DNA of 64,000 bases from Shewanella psychromarinicola (GCF_003855155.1 NZ_CP034073.1:4154001-4218000); one strand, 5' to 3'; counted from the first letter of the stretch, positions 31,891 to 42,645 are shown. A program made the numbers and translations. Notes: generated by a model from the sequence alone, not told the origin.

Positions 31891-32057
31891 AGAATATTCC
31901 TTAATTACTTCGTTAAATTGTAACCAGCAAATCCCCATTAGTCACCAGTAAACAAGGCTATATTAGAAAATTTTTATTGAACTTTATCTCATTATCATTT
32001 TTTTATGCTGATAAATGTTAACATGGATTTAATCGCGAAAAGGATCTTATATTTACT

Positions 32058-33473
32058 ATGGCTAACGCAATTCAACCCACTTTATTCTGGCACGATTATG
32101 AAACTTTTGGGGCAAATCCAAGCAAAGATCGCCCATCACAATTTGCGGGTATTCGAACCGATCTAGAGTTGAACATTATTGGTGAACCTGAAACCTTTTA
32201 TTGCAAACTCGCGCCTGACTACTTACCGTCTCCCGAAGCCATATTAATTACCGGTATCACTCCGCAGCTTGCTAATCTTAAAGGCGAACCTGAAGCTGAG
32301 TTTATGAAACGTATCAATACGTTATTTAGCCAGCCTAACACCTGTGTCGTGGGCTATAATTCATTACGTTTTGATGATGAGGTCAGTCGTCATGGTTTCT
32401 ATCGTAACTTTATCGATCCCTACGCACGAGAATGGCAAAACGGTAATTCGCGTTGGGATATTATTGATTTAGTTAGAGCTTGCTATGCATTTCGCCCTGA
32501 CGGTATTAATTGGCCAAAGAAAGAAGATGGCTCACCCAGTTTTAAACTGGAGTTACTCACCCAAGCGAATGGCTTAAGTCATGAAAAAGCCCATGATGCC
32601 ATGTCTGATGTTTACGCCACCATTGCAATGGCGAAACTGATAAAGCAGAAACAACCTAAACTGTACCAGTATTATTTTAATTTAAGACGTAAACAAGCGG
32701 TTGCTGACCACGTTGATGTATTAAAAATGCAACCTTTGGTTCATGTCAGCTCGAAAATTAGTGCGCTTCAAGGCTGTACTACGTTGATTGCACCCGTGGC
32801 GTATCATCCAACCAATAAAAATTCAGTGATCTGCATTAATTTGGCCATGGACATCTCACCTTTGATAGAGTTGTCCGCGCAAGAAATTAACCATCGTATG
32901 TACACTCCTCGTCAAGAATTATCAGAAAATGAGCTGCCAATACCGCTCAAGCAAATTCAGCTTAACAAATGCCCTTTTGTTGGTTCGCCAAAATTACTGG
33001 ATGACGAGGTCGCGGAGAAATTACAGTTTGATAAAGCATTTGCACGTGAGCAATATAAACGCTTAAAAAACCATCCCGAATTACGTGAAAAGCTTAACCA
33101 AGTATTTGAACTTGAATCAAATCGCAAACCGATTACCGATCCTGATTTAATGCTTTATAGCGGTGGATTTTTTAGCCATGCAGATAAATCTAAAATTGAC
33201 ATTATTTGTCATACCGAACCTCGTAACCTAGCGGCGTTGGCATTGCAGTTTGATGATCCTCGTATCGATGAAATGTTGTTTCGTTTCCGGGCCCGTAACT
33301 ACCCAGGAACATTAACAGACAGTGAAGCTCGTAAATGGCGAGATTTCTGTCAACAACGCTTATCTGATGCCGATTATGTGATTAAACTCGAGAACCTGGT
33401 CGAAGAAACCAGCGAGAATGAACACAAACAAAAGCTATTAAAAGCCCTATATCAATATTTACAATCATTATAG
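32058..33473 (+). CDS. sbcB: Exodeoxyribonuclease I
   Basis: 3'-5' single-strand DNA exonuclease acting in recombination and mismatch repair. 471 residues, full length (E. coli 475). ExoI motif FWHDYETFGANP with D13 and E15, the ExoII region VVGYNSLRFDDE, and ExoIII HDAMSDVYAT. The C-terminal half contains the SH3-like and helical exonuclease-I extension (about 200-470), which includes the SSB contact region. AAAAGGAT precedes the start. Confidence 0.97.
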   Translation: MANAIQPTLFWHDYETFGANPSKDRPSQFAGIRTDLELNIIGEPETFYCKLAPDYLPSPEAILITGITPQLANLKGEPEAEFMKRINTLFSQPNTCVVGYNSLRFDDEVSRHGFYRNFIDPYAREWQNGNSRWDIIDLVRACYAFRPDGINWPKKEDGSPSFKLELLTQANGLSHEKAHDAMSDVYATIAMAKLIKQKQPKLYQYYFNLRRKQAVADHVDVLKMQPLVHVSSKISALQGCTTLIAPVAYHPTNKNSVICINLAMDISPLIELSAQEINHRMYTPRQELSENELPIPLKQIQLNKCPFVGSPKLLDDEVAEKLQFDKAFAREQYKRLKNHPELREKLNQVFELESNRKPITDPDLMLYSGGFFSHADKSKIDIICHTEPRNLAALALQFDDPRIDEMLFRFRARNYPGTLTDSEARKWRDFCQQRLSDADYVIKLENLVEETSENEHKQKLLKALYQYLQSL

Positions 33474-33518
33474 TGAATTTTCACTTTGCTCAATTTATTT
33501 CATTTAAGGATTAAGGGA

Positions 33519-34415
33519 ATGCAAAATCGTTTTTTAAACAGCATTACTCAACTAGACAAGCCTTTGGCTACAGCACTTGTGCCATTATTACATGACCAAT
33601 TTTGTGGTCATATTGATGCCAGCCAATTTGCAGGCCTTGTCAAGGCAAGCGGTAAACCAGAACAGCAAGTGCTCATGGACTTATTGCCCATTGCAGCAGC
33701 ACTTGCAAACCCACCAATAAGCGAGTTTTACGTCGGCGCCATTGCAAAAGGAGCCAGTGGTGACTTGTACATGGGCGCCAATTTAGAATTACCCGGTGAA
33801 GCGTTATTCCACAGTGTACATGCAGAACAAAGTGCCATCAGTCATGCGTGGTTAAGTGGTGAAACAGAAGTTGTTGATATTATTGTTAATTTCAGCCCCT
33901 GTGGCCATTGCCGTCAATTTATGAACGAACTGGTCAATGGCAGTAAGATTAACATTCACCTACCAGAGCAAGAAACCCAAACGTTAGCCCATTATTTACC
34001 CTATGCTTTTGGACCGGCAGACTTAGATGTCACCATGCCACTATTAAGTAAACGTGAGCTAGAATTTAATTGTGATTCAGATGACCCAATGATCATCGAA
34101 GCCATTGACCAAATGGGGCTAAGTTATGCGCCATACACCAATAGCAATGCAGCTGTTGTGTTAGAAACCAACGATGGCGCCACTTTCTGCGGCCGCTATG
34201 CTGAAAGTGCGGCATTTAATCCATCAATGCAACCGATGCAAATGGCTTTATCCAATCTAATTCGCAACAATCGTCAATACAGTGAAATAAAGCGGGCAGT
34301 ATTAGTGGAATCATCTGTAGGAAAGATTACCTTAGTCGGTGCCGCAATGGATGCCCTGCATGCCATTGCCCCAATTGAACTTCAACACATGGTTGTAGAA
34401 CCTTTGCTGAAATAA
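33519..34415 (+). CDS. cdd: Cytidine deaminase
   Basis: Zinc hydrolase that converts cytidine and deoxycytidine to uridines. 298 residues, the dimeric two-domain enterobacterial type. Catalytic HAEQSAI (Glu proton shuttle, His zinc ligand) and zinc cysteines in [13 protein letters not shown]. The C-terminal domain is the inactive deaminase-like repeat. Start at 33519 chosen because AAGGA lies eight bases before; an upstream in-frame start is unsupported. Confidence 0.95.
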   Translation: MQNRFLNSITQLDKPLATALVPLLHDQFCGHIDASQFAGLVKASGKPEQQVLMDLLPIAAALANPPISEFYVGAIAKGASGDLYMGANLELPGEALFHSVHAEQSAISHAWLSGETEVVDIIVNFSPCGHCRQFMNELVNGSKINIHLPEQETQTLAHYLPYAFGPADLDVTMPLLSKRELEFNCDSDDPMIIEAIDQMGLSYAPYTNSNAAVVLETNDGATFCGRYAESAAFNPSMQPMQMALSNLIRNNRQYSEIKRAVLVESSVGKITLVGAAMDALHAIAPIELQHMVVEPLLK

Positions 34416-34462
34416 ATAACATCATATTGGTTATCTTAAAACGGTAATGACGATGTTTTGAC

Positions 34463-34491
34463 AAAAAAAGGCGCTAATCAGCGCCTTTTTT
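34463..34491 (+). terminator. Terminator after cdd
   Basis: 12-bp stem AAAAAAGGCGCT / AGCGCCTTTTTT with a four-base loop; symmetric, strong. Confidence 0.9.
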
Positions 34492-34844
34492 ATTAGGATT
34501 AACACTAGATTACACCTAGATTAATAATGTAATAGATTTTAACAAATTGATGTTAATACCATGCTAAGCTAATCAATTTGTGGGTATAACATTTAATAAG
34601 TCACTCTTTGTTAGTCACTAATTATTAGTCACTTACTGATGAATTGAATTGTTTACCCCCCATATGTTTTCATCTTAAGTTGCACTTGATAAACAATGTT
34701 TAATACCACTTACAAAGTGTTTGTCAGAAGCTAAGATAATGAATAGCATTGTTGTAATGAGTGATGTTATGAACCTCATACAACCAAATTATTATAACGA
34801 GCACCTTGTTACCATTGAACAAGCAAACGTAAAGCGAGTTACTA
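34492..34844. other. Gap between cdd and ydbH
   Basis: Holds a perfect 10-bp inverted repeat ACAAATTGAT (34542-34551) / ATCAATTTGT (34572-34581) with a 20-base loop and no T-run, and several short TAGTCACT repeats (about 34600-34636). No ORF. The ydbH promoter must lie here but is not evident. Confidence 0.5.
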
Positions 34845-37800
34845 TTGCGCATATCTAGCCTTAACAAGATCTTACTCTTTATCCTGTTTTGCACAGTCGC
34901 TTTAGTGTGGGCCATCATCGAAAATGCCAAGCCTCTTGCGGTCAAAATACTGAATAACTTATTGGCTGATAACCATATCGAAGTCCTTAACTTTGATGCG
35001 GAATATGTCTCATTCAATCATCTTTATATTCCTAGACTGGTATTGAAAATTGAAGACAGTCATATCGCGATTCAAGAGTTTAACCTTGAACTGCGAGACA
35101 GCCTGCAAATCCTTAAAAACCAACAAATCAGCGCTGACGATATTGTAAGTATCAAAACACAAAGTGTTTATGTTGATTTGGGTGACAGTTTTTTCATTCG
35201 TCAATCACAACAAACTGAAGAATCACCGGCTGCAATGCAACTCAACCTGGCTAAATTGCCGATGATTGAGTTAGGTGAAATTAACATTAAGCTTCCTGTG
35301 CTGGATAAAAATACCCCACAGCAACACACTTTAAAAATGGACCAGCTCACATTGACCCAAAAAGGTCAGCTAAATACTTTGTGGCGTTTTAATGACTTCC
35401 CGCTATTTAGTCTCAATGCCACCTTAGACAAACGTGTATGGCAATTTACCACCCTGGTTGATTTAGGCTTAAGCTATCAGGGGCTTGAGTCGTTAGAGCA
35501 ATATTTAAGCTTATTAACCAGCAAAGCGCACTCACAACAAGCGCAAACCAATAATATGCTTCATGGTTTACACAAACAGTTGTCACAAATACTGCAACCC
35601 ATTCGTCAGCAGCAAGTGACCATTGACGGCCTGTGGACTGCCAAGAGTAAAATAGATTTAATCAGCGGCGAGATGAGCAGTCAACAATCGATAGACGAGT
35701 TCTCCCTGCACTCTCCACTGTGGCCCAGTGTCTATTTTGCGCCGCAGCAACCGGTTAACGTCGTGCTTAATGTGGGTAACTACCCAATAACGGCATCATT
35801 AGACGACAACAAAACCACTGACACATTCGCGATAAAAATCGACATTGCCCCAATAAACTATCAACTGTCACCCTCTGAGCACGACAGAAACCAGTTAATT
35901 GCATTATTAGCCGATGATCATGCTAGTCAAATAGTTCACATCATTGAACAATTAACCCCTAAATCGGCTTCCCAGCCAGCCCACATTAATGTGCAGATGG
36001 CCTATCCTATTGAAGTTGTTCTTCCTCTGCAAAATGATGTGTTACCGCTGCAGATGTCAATCCCTGATCTGGCGGTCAGCATTGAAGGGTTATTGCTACA
36101 AAGCAAGCTGAAACTGGCACATACTATATTCAACAGCCATCAACAATTTCGCAGTGATGTCGACTGGGATCTAACCTTAGCGACGAGTAAAACGGCCAAC
36201 AACAAGAGCGAACAACAACTAGTACAAAAATCTACCACCGACAAGGCTACGGTCATAAAACCAGTAACCGCCAGCGTAAATAAAAATGCATCCATACTAG
36301 TTGCCACGCCTGCGCCAAGTGCTATAGATATTAAAGCCTTATTCCCTGAGCTCCCCTTAGATCAGCTTTCGTTGTCAGATGCAAAAGTGCATTTAGTCGG
36401 TCAAATATCACAGCAACAACATCAATTAACACTGTCATTACACCCGAGCTCCAGCCTAGCCGTCAACCACACAAGCTTTTCGCGAAGCATATCCAGTGAT
36501 AATGAACAACACACCAAACAGACCAAAAACACCTCGACACAATTGGGTTCATTCGGGTTTACTCTCAACGACACTTCGACCATGACATTCAAACAACCTA
36601 ATACTCAAATCAACCTATCACCGTTTACCGTGCAAATTAGCCAACTTATCGCCCAACAAGCAATCCATTCGGACAAAAGTAAACTATCGACCACACAGGC
36701 CTCGGTGAGTAAAGCCGATATTAGTATCAACCAAGGTTTATCCCTAGCGTTAAATCAACATGATGCCATCGAAAAGTCGCTAGCACATTGGCTACAAATC
36801 CCGGCGACTAATGACATAAGCTGGCGCATCAATAAGCTCGACATAACAAAACAACTGGGCAAAAATCGCCGCCAACCTCTGCTTGCGCTGGATAAGCTTA
36901 ACGTCACTCAGCAGCTTACCTTGTCCAAAGGATTACTGGTGGGTAGTGAGCAATGGCAACTCGATACACTTAACTTAAGCAGTTATCACTTACTCAAATT
37001 TGCCGATAAAAAAAGTCCATTATCATTAGCGGGTCAATGGACGTTTGATACCGACATTGAAGCAGCAATGAAGACATTACAAAAAGTCCAACCGTTACCC
37101 AGTGATTTGTCTATTCAAGGCCACAGTAAACTTGTAGCAGGCTTTGCATTAAGTGAAATAGACAACACCAGTCAGTTTGAAATGAAAATTCAACAGCAGT
37201 TATCATCCTTGTCAGGTCAATGGCAAGATAAATCATTTACCGGTGGAGACGTGTTTGCCCAATGCCAATATAACTGGCAACAAACTCACGATGGTCCTAA
37301 TACTCCTGCTGCTGAAAAACACTTTGCCCACAGTCAATTAGTCTGCCCACAAACCGCAATCAGTTTACAGCAAGCTAAGCTTGGGTTATCGCTAACAAAC
37401 TTGAATCTAAATGCCGATATCGAACTCAATAAAGATGGCAACAAAACGCCGACCAACTGGTTACAGCAAGTCACAGGGTTAAGCGAAACCAACATCAATC
37501 TTACCGCCAGCGGTGACATGCTTGATGGACGCTTTTTATTACCTGAGTTTGTGCTAAAACTACATGATAAATCTTATGGATACTTGTTATTACAAGGGCT
37601 CAGTTTAGAGACGTTTTTACAAGAACAACCGCAAGTGGGTGTTAAAGCCAATGGCTTATTTGATGGCGTATTACCTGCTGAGCTCGTTGACGGTAAAGTG
37701 ACTATCGAAGGCGGGAAACTCGCCGCACGAGCACCTGGCGGATTAATTGAAGTTGCCGGAAATCCTGCAATGGATCAGCTAGAATTATCTCAACCTTATC

Positions 37801-38033
37801 TTGGATTAGTCTTTACCGCACTTGAGCATCTTAACTACAGTGAATTGGCGAGTACATTTGATATGACGCCAAGCGGAGAAGCGGTAATAAATATTGGTGT
37901 AAAAGGTAATAGCCGTGGAATTGAGCGCCCTGTTCATCTCAATTACACTCACCAAGAAAACTTAATTCAATTATACAAAAGTACCCAGATCAGCAATCAA
38001 CTCCAAAACAAAATTGAAACAAAAGTCCAATAG
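34845..38033 (+). CDS. ydbH: YdbH-family AsmA-like envelope protein
   Basis: 1062 residues. One N-terminal hydrophobic segment (about 6-27) anchors a very long, beta-rich, Gln/Ser-rich periplasmic body, as in AsmA-like bridge proteins. With YnbE and YdbL it forms the conserved trio implicated in phospholipid transport between the membranes (shown for E. coli YdbH, redundant with TamB and YhdP). The C-terminal part has the family's VKANGLFDGVLPAELVDGKV and GGLIEVAG segments. It starts with TTG; no in-frame ATG is available near the signal anchor. Confidence 0.88.
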   Translation: MRISSLNKILLFILFCTVALVWAIIENAKPLAVKILNNLLADNHIEVLNFDAEYVSFNHLYIPRLVLKIEDSHIAIQEFNLELRDSLQILKNQQISADDIVSIKTQSVYVDLGDSFFIRQSQQTEESPAAMQLNLAKLPMIELGEINIKLPVLDKNTPQQHTLKMDQLTLTQKGQLNTLWRFNDFPLFSLNATLDKRVWQFTTLVDLGLSYQGLESLEQYLSLLTSKAHSQQAQTNNMLHGLHKQLSQILQPIRQQQVTIDGLWTAKSKIDLISGEMSSQQSIDEFSLHSPLWPSVYFAPQQPVNVVLNVGNYPITASLDDNKTTDTFAIKIDIAPINYQLSPSEHDRNQLIALLADDHASQIVHIIEQLTPKSASQPAHINVQMAYPIEVVLPLQNDVLPLQMSIPDLAVSIEGLLLQSKLKLAHTIFNSHQQFRSDVDWDLTLATSKTANNKSEQQLVQKSTTDKATVIKPVTASVNKNASILVATPAPSAIDIKALFPELPLDQLSLSDAKVHLVGQISQQQHQLTLSLHPSSSLAVNHTSFSRSISSDNEQHTKQTKNTSTQLGSFGFTLNDTSTMTFKQPNTQINLSPFTVQISQLIAQQAIHSDKSKLSTTQASVSKADISINQGLSLALNQHDAIEKSLAHWLQIPATNDISWRINKLDITKQLGKNRRQPLLALDKLNVTQQLTLSKGLLVGSEQWQLDTLNLSSYHLLKFADKKSPLSLAGQWTFDTDIEAAMKTLQKVQPLPSDLSIQGHSKLVAGFALSEIDNTSQFEMKIQQQLSSLSGQWQDKSFTGGDVFAQCQYNWQQTHDGPNTPAAEKHFAHSQLVCPQTAISLQQAKLGLSLTNLNLNADIELNKDGNKTPTNWLQQVTGLSETNINLTASGDMLDGRFLLPEFVLKLHDKSYGYLLLQGLSLETFLQEQPQVGVKANGLFDGVLPAELVDGKVTIEGGKLAARAPGGLIEVAGNPAMDQLELSQPYLGLVFTALEHLNYSELASTFDMTPSGEAVINIGVKGNSRGIERPVHLNYTHQENLIQLYKSTQISNQLQNKIETKVQ

Positions 38034-38055
38034 CAGCATAAAAAGGATAGTCCAC

Positions 38056-38256
38056 GTGAAATATTCATCGATATATTTAGTTAGTCTTAGCACCATAATG
38101 GCATCGTTATGGCTCTCAGCCTGTACGCCCACGGTAAAGATAGAACCACCCGATAAGCCTATTGTAATTAATTTAAATGTTAAAATTGAGCATGAAATTA
38201 AAATTAAAGTGGAAAAAGAGCTTAATAATCTACTTGAAAATGATGAGTTATTTTAA
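38056..38256 (+). CDS. ynbE: YnbE-family lipoprotein
   Basis: 66 residues starting at GTG 38056, with AAAAGGA (38041-38047) well spaced. Signal sequence with lipobox LSAC, then CTPTVKIEPPDKPIVINLNV, typical of YnbE. Short outer-membrane lipoprotein that is thought to cap the YdbH bridge by beta-strand pairing. An upstream in-frame ATG inside ydbH lacks a ribosome site and would spoil the signal peptide. Confidence 0.88.
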   Translation: MKYSSIYLVSLSTIMASLWLSACTPTVKIEPPDKPIVINLNVKIEHEIKIKVEKELNNLLENDELF

Positions 38257-38271
38257 GCTGAGGTGATCAAC

Positions 38272-38604
38272 ATGAAATCGACATTCACTCTAGCAACTGC
38301 AATATGCTTAACCAGTCTATTATGGTGTGCCACCGCGTGGGCAATGACATTGCAAGAGGCCAAAACGGCCAGAATAGTGGGTGAGCAACCCAATGGTTAT
38401 TTAGGCGTTGTCATTGAATCACCCGAAACGCAACAGCTAGTACTCACCATTAATGCCAAACGCAAACACTATTATCAAATCATCGCTAATCGCCATAATA
38501 TTAGCCTTGATAAAGTCGCGACACTCGCGGCACAAAAAGCCATTGAAGCAGCCGAACCTGGGCATATGATCCAAACACCACAAGGGCTGTGGCTAAAAAA
38601 ATAA
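38272..38604 (+). CDS. ydbL: YdbL-family periplasmic protein (DUF1318)
   Basis: 110 residues with signal peptide cut near ATAWA-MTL. The mature part holds LQEAKTARIVGEQPNGYLG and a C-terminal GHMIQTPQGLW typical of DUF1318. In E. coli YdbL is thought to regulate YnbE assembly on YdbH. The start at 38272 follows GAGGT; a GTG three codons earlier is possible. Confidence 0.9.
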   Translation: MKSTFTLATAICLTSLLWCATAWAMTLQEAKTARIVGEQPNGYLGVVIESPETQQLVLTINAKRKHYYQIIANRHNISLDKVATLAAQKAIEAAEPGHMIQTPQGLWLKK

Positions 38605-38640
38605 CCACGCGAGTTACCTCAACGTGGTTATGTCTTTTTA
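38601..38640 (+). terminator. Terminator after ydbL
   Basis: Stem ATAACCACG / CGTGGTTAT with a 13-base loop, followed by GTCTTTTTA. It lies between two convergent genes. Confidence 0.65.
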
Positions 38641-38655
38641 CAAAAAATAAGCGGA

Positions 38656-39060
38656 TTACATGGTCGCCATGGTCCAATAATCTAAGCGTTTTTGTGGGTT
38701 GGTTACAATCGATTTACAGCTATCTTTGTATTTTGACATCAATGCGCCTAAATTATTCGACCCAGCTAATTTATCAATTTGCTGTTGTTTAGCTTCGCTA
38801 ACATCTGTTTCAACTTTTGCGGGTGCACGATACTTGCCCGCTATAGCGACAGCATCAATTGCAGATATTTTTAAACGATCTCCCACCGCTTTCATTTGTG
38901 GAGCGTTCATCGCACCAATCGCTTCTGAACTTATTTGATAATAAGCAGCACATTCTATTAACTCATCAGTAAATGCTTTTTCTGCAGCATCTTCTGCATA
39001 TGCAGACATACTCACACACATAGCCGAAGCAGTAAAAATCCACATAGCAGATTTGTTCAT
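38656..39060 (-). CDS. Small secreted protein of unknown function
   Basis: 134 residues with a signal peptide (cleavage near SAYA-EDA). The mature part is helical with two cysteines (C37 in ELIECAAYY and C115 in YKDSCKS) that could form a disulphide. I do not recognise the family. AAGGGAAAC precedes the ATG. Convergent with ydbL. Confidence 0.7.
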   Translation of the reverse strand: MNKSAMWIFTASAMCVSMSAYAEDAAEKAFTDELIECAAYYQISSEAIGAMNAPQMKAVGDRLKISAIDAVAIAGKYRAPAKVETDVSEAKQQQIDKLAGSNNLGALMSKYKDSCKSIVTNPQKRLDYWTMATM

Positions 39061-39078
39061 GGTTGTTTCCCTTCATTT

Positions 39079-39699
39079 TTAGAAATTTGTAGATAATGTT
39101 AACGATTGATAATGCGCTAAACGAGAGCTTAAAAACTGTTCAACTTGAGGCCATTCCGTTTCAATAATCGAAAACACGACCGTGTCGCGAATGGTACCAT
39201 CTGCTTGAATTTTATGATTTCGTAATATGCCATCTTGCTTGGCGCCCATCCGCGAAATAGCATTTCGAGAGGCATGATTATGCCAGTGAGTCCTAAATTC
39301 AACCGCAATGGCATCTAAGGTATTAAATGCATAACGCAGTAACAATAACTTGGATTCTGTATTAATAGCACTTCGTTGATAGGATTTAGCGTACCAAGTG
39401 TAGCCAATTTCAAGCCTACGATGGGGTTGTTCCCAATGACAAATACGAGTACTACCAATGATATTGCCTGATATTTTATCACGCACCGCAAACGCGACCG
39501 CTTCACCTCTTTTTTCACAGGCTAGAGCATACTCGACATACGCTTTCATACCCTCGAAATTGGGGATTTGTGTATACCATAATTTCCACAACTCACCATC
39601 GTTAGCCGCCAGAATTAAGCCTGGAACATGCTCTAAAGATAATGGCTCTAAGATGACATGTTCACCCATCAAGCAATCTTGCCTATTAATCCAGCTCAA
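39079..39699 (-). CDS. GNAT-family N-acetyltransferase
   Basis: 206 residues of the RimJ/RimL-like acetyltransferase_3 class (VILEPLSLEHVPGL at the start, IIGSTRICHWEQPHRRLEIGY for beta4, and a Q-R-S-A acetyl-CoA loop). The usual substrate is an N-terminal amino group or small amine, not predictable here. It starts at TTG with AAGGAG seven bases upstream; a later in-frame ATG (about 10 codons in) is the alternative. Confidence 0.82.
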   Translation of the reverse strand: MSWINRQDCLMGEHVILEPLSLEHVPGLILAANDGELWKLWYTQIPNFEGMKAYVEYALACEKRGEAVAFAVRDKISGNIIGSTRICHWEQPHRRLEIGYTWYAKSYQRSAINTESKLLLLRYAFNTLDAIAVEFRTHWHNHASRNAISRMGAKQDGILRNHKIQADGTIRDTVVFSIIETEWPQVEQFLSSRLAHYQSLTLSTNF

Positions 39700-39865
39700 A
39701 TTAACGCTCCTTTCGTTAAAAGGTTACATTACCTTAACTGCATATAGATTTACAGTCAGTACCAACAATGTTTATATCCATCCCCAAAAAACATTGTTTT
39801 GGGTTTGTTGCTAAAATGCGAGCTAAAAGCGCTTGCTAAATGCGGCGTTCATCACAATAGAGTGA

Positions 39866-40489
39866 TTAAAAACCGTGATTGGCGTTACTCACCCTAAACC
39901 ATCCGGCAATACTATTACGGGTTTTCATTGTTGGCCTGACTTCATGGGGGAAGCGTTCACTTAAAAACAGTACTAAGGTACCAATATTCGGATTAACGAC
40001 TTCTAGTGGTAAATCAGACTCATCATAAAGAATCAATTCACCGCCGTCGTTTTCTTGCCAATCAGGGTTTAAGAAAAATACTGTCGATAAAATACGATTT
40101 TGGCTGCCATGAAGTGAATCAAGGTGTTTTTTATAAAACGCACCCGGCTCATACACGGCATAGTGACTTTCAAAATCAAATAGTCCCATAAACAAACGTC
40201 GATTTAGGCCATCTTTCAATTGGTTCATAACCAATATATATTCTCGGTCAATATGATCTTGATTGTCCAGCCAGCTAATTTTATCGCAACGAACTTCAGT
40301 ATTGATTTGCTGTTCTATACCTCGACCGATAGCCGCTTTTTTAAATTCAATATTTTGCTCAGCTTGCATTTTTTCAAGCAAGGCTAAACTTACATAATCA
40401 GGAATGATATCTGATAAAAGGATATACCCTTTATCGACTAACGCATCGGCGATCACATCCAGCATTGCTTCACTTATTTGCGAAACCAT
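39866..40489 (-). CDS. 2-oxoglutarate/Fe(II) dioxygenase (prolyl 4-hydroxylase-like)
   Basis: 207 residues from the ATG at 40489. Double-stranded beta-helix core with the iron ligands HLDS (HxD) and the distal His in ERFPHEV, and the 2-oxoglutarate-binding Arg in TRNSIAGWFR. The GGELILYDE loop is typical of the P4Hc/SM-20-related group, some of which hydroxylate ribosomal or elongation-factor prolines; the target here is unknown. The frame is open to a TTG at 40534. Confidence 0.83.
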   Translation of the reverse strand: MVSQISEAMLDVIADALVDKGYILLSDIIPDYVSLALLEKMQAEQNIEFKKAAIGRGIEQQINTEVRCDKISWLDNQDHIDREYILVMNQLKDGLNRRLFMGLFDFESHYAVYEPGAFYKKHLDSLHGSQNRILSTVFFLNPDWQENDGGELILYDESDLPLEVVNPNIGTLVLFLSERFPHEVRPTMKTRNSIAGWFRVSNANHGF

Positions 40490-40719
40490 ACATGCCACAT
40501 CCAATAGAAAGACTACGCTTTTTACTTTACTCAAGGGCCCATAAATAAAATTAAGGCCATTATTTTCGAGGGGGCGTCATTACAAAGTATGATTACCATA
40601 CCCTAGTTATTTTGGCGATGTTATAGAACAACATCGTCGTCGACACTATTTGTAAACATAAATAATTTGTAAAAAATTAAACAAAAAACCACAAGAGTAT
40701 TTAACCCAAAAGGATAAAT

Positions 40720-42480
40720 TTAATTGTGTGTCAATACGATCTCCGTTGATTCATCAGTATGACCACTATCGAGCTTTTGTGCTTCATTAGCCGCAATATG
40801 GCTTTGATGCATCTTCAATGCAAGATATAAATCAGACCGAATAGTGATCCCCTCATCCCCTGACACCATCTCTGTTTGTTCAAACCAACTCAATAATTGC
40901 CTTTTACGCCCAGCCAACACTAAACTAACCCCGCGCTTTTTGAGCAACACGTCAATATCGGATAACATTGCCATCACACTCAAATCTAAATGTGTAAAGC
41001 AAGGTACAGCATCGATAATCACGCAATCGACCGTTTCAAGCTGATTTTGTCGTGCAAAACGCTCCAATAAGCGACGCTTAAAATAAGTAGCATTAAAATA
41101 GGTTAGTGGAGAATTAAATCGATAAATAAATATCCCGGGGATGGGAGCCGCTTTATCACTGCTGTCTAGGCTACGGATAATGCCTTTAGAATCAAGTCCA
41201 AGCACTTGGTCTGTAGGCCGCATTACCGTGCGAAGGAACTGAAACAAGCCTAATAAAACCGCCAGAGTAATCCCAGGGATAACCCCAATAAAAAGTACCG
41301 CAAGGAAAGTCGTTAAGGCTAAATAAAATGCTTGGCGATCGCGTAAACGTAAACCCCAAATAGCGTTTAGATCAATGAGGTGTACTGACGCAATCACTAA
41401 CACCACCCCCAATGCTGCGCTGGGAATAAATTCTAATGGCGCCGTTAAAAACACTGCAACAATGGCAATCAATACTGCGGCAATCACGGACACTAATTGG
41501 GTTTTACCGCCATTGGCATCGTTTACTGCGGTGCGGGAATCTGCACCACTCACGGCAAATCCTTGCGATAAAGCGGAAGCAAGATTGGCTAACCCTAGTG
41601 CTTTAAACTCTTTGTCAGCATCAATGTCGTAACCGTTTTTGGCCGCAAAACTGCGGGCTGTCAGCATCATACTCACAAAACTGACCATAGCTAAATTGAG
41701 TGCCGGCATAACTAACTCACGCACAATACCGAGATTAAATACTGGAGCTTGAAATGATGGCAAGCCTCCAGCCACGCTACCAATCACCGCAACATCATAA
41801 TCGGTTAAATGAAAAAGCCACACCAATCCACCGCTCACAGCAATAGCAAACATTGATGCTGGCCATGTTGGTTTTAAGCGTTTCATCAAAAAATAAACTA
41901 TCACAGTGAGAATGGCCATCAATAACGTCGGAACATGAGTTTGTGATAAATAACTCGGCGCACCGCCTAAACGCTCAAGTAAGTATTTTTCATCAAAGGT
42001 AAAGCCGAATATTTTTGAAAATTGCCCAACAATAATGGTAATCGCGACACCGTTTAGTAACCCCATTAATATCGGTTTTGACAAAAAGTCCGCTAGCACA
42101 CCTAATTTAAACCGACTCGCAATCAAGCACCAAAACCCCGTCATCACGGTCATGGTCATGACTAATTGCCAATGCTTAAGACTATCCCCAGCCGCAAGAG
42201 GTGTGACAACAGCAGCAATAACCGCACATGTTGCGGCGTCAGGCCCAACGATAAGTTGTCTTGATGTGCCAAATAAGGCATAAATTAGCATAGGTAACAC
42301 ACATGAATACAAACCTACCGCAGCATTGACGCCCGTCAACTGCGCATATGCAATTGCCACGGGCAAAGCGACGGCGGCAACAGATAAGCCTGCGCGAACA
42401 TCATCTTTAAGCCAGCTTCGCTCGTAACGAGAAAAAGTCTCTAAACCAGGCATAAATCCATATAACCGACTCAGTAGCAC
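40720..42480 (-). CDS. SulP-family anion transporter with STAS domain
   Basis: About 586 residues. SLC26/SulP transporter with roughly 12-14 membrane segments (signature DDVRAGLSVAAVALPVAIAYAQ, then the FGTSRQLIVGPDAATCAVIAA region) and a C-terminal cytoplasmic STAS domain (about 430-560). Substrate could be sulfate, bicarbonate or another anion; no carbonic anhydrase neighbour is seen to favour bicarbonate. I choose GTG at 42480, which has GAGG five bases upstream; an ATG at 42516 without ribosome site would add 12 residues. Confidence 0.87.
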   Translation of the reverse strand: MLLSRLYGFMPGLETFSRYERSWLKDDVRAGLSVAAVALPVAIAYAQLTGVNAAVGLYSCVLPMLIYALFGTSRQLIVGPDAATCAVIAAVVTPLAAGDSLKHWQLVMTMTVMTGFWCLIASRFKLGVLADFLSKPILMGLLNGVAITIIVGQFSKIFGFTFDEKYLLERLGGAPSYLSQTHVPTLLMAILTVIVYFLMKRLKPTWPASMFAIAVSGGLVWLFHLTDYDVAVIGSVAGGLPSFQAPVFNLGIVRELVMPALNLAMVSFVSMMLTARSFAAKNGYDIDADKEFKALGLANLASALSQGFAVSGADSRTAVNDANGGKTQLVSVIAAVLIAIVAVFLTAPLEFIPSAALGVVLVIASVHLIDLNAIWGLRLRDRQAFYLALTTFLAVLFIGVIPGITLAVLLGLFQFLRTVMRPTDQVLGLDSKGIIRSLDSSDKAAPIPGIFIYRFNSPLTYFNATYFKRRLLERFARQNQLETVDCVIIDAVPCFTHLDLSVMAMLSDIDVLLKKRGVSLVLAGRKRQLLSWFEQTEMVSGDEGITIRSDLYLALKMHQSHIAANEAQKLDSGHTDESTEIVLTHN

Positions 42481-42580
42481 AGTAACCTCAATAAAAATAA
42501 TGTAGGCATTTATCATAGTTTTATTTCAAATTAATTACGACATATTCACGAGTGATAAATAAATATTTTGTAAACTAAAA

Positions 42581-42606
42581 AACGCCAAGCGAATTAGGCT
42601 TGGCAT
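42581..42606 (-). terminator. Minus-strand terminator without an intact gene
   Basis: GCCAAGC / GCTTGGC stem followed on the minus strand by GTTTTTTAG. It lies behind a short coding-like remnant (42646-42702) and ahead of the SulP gene, so it may be left over from a lost gene. Confidence 0.6.
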
Positions 42607-42645
42607 TATGTACAACAAGTTAGTCAGTAAACTAAAATTCGGTTA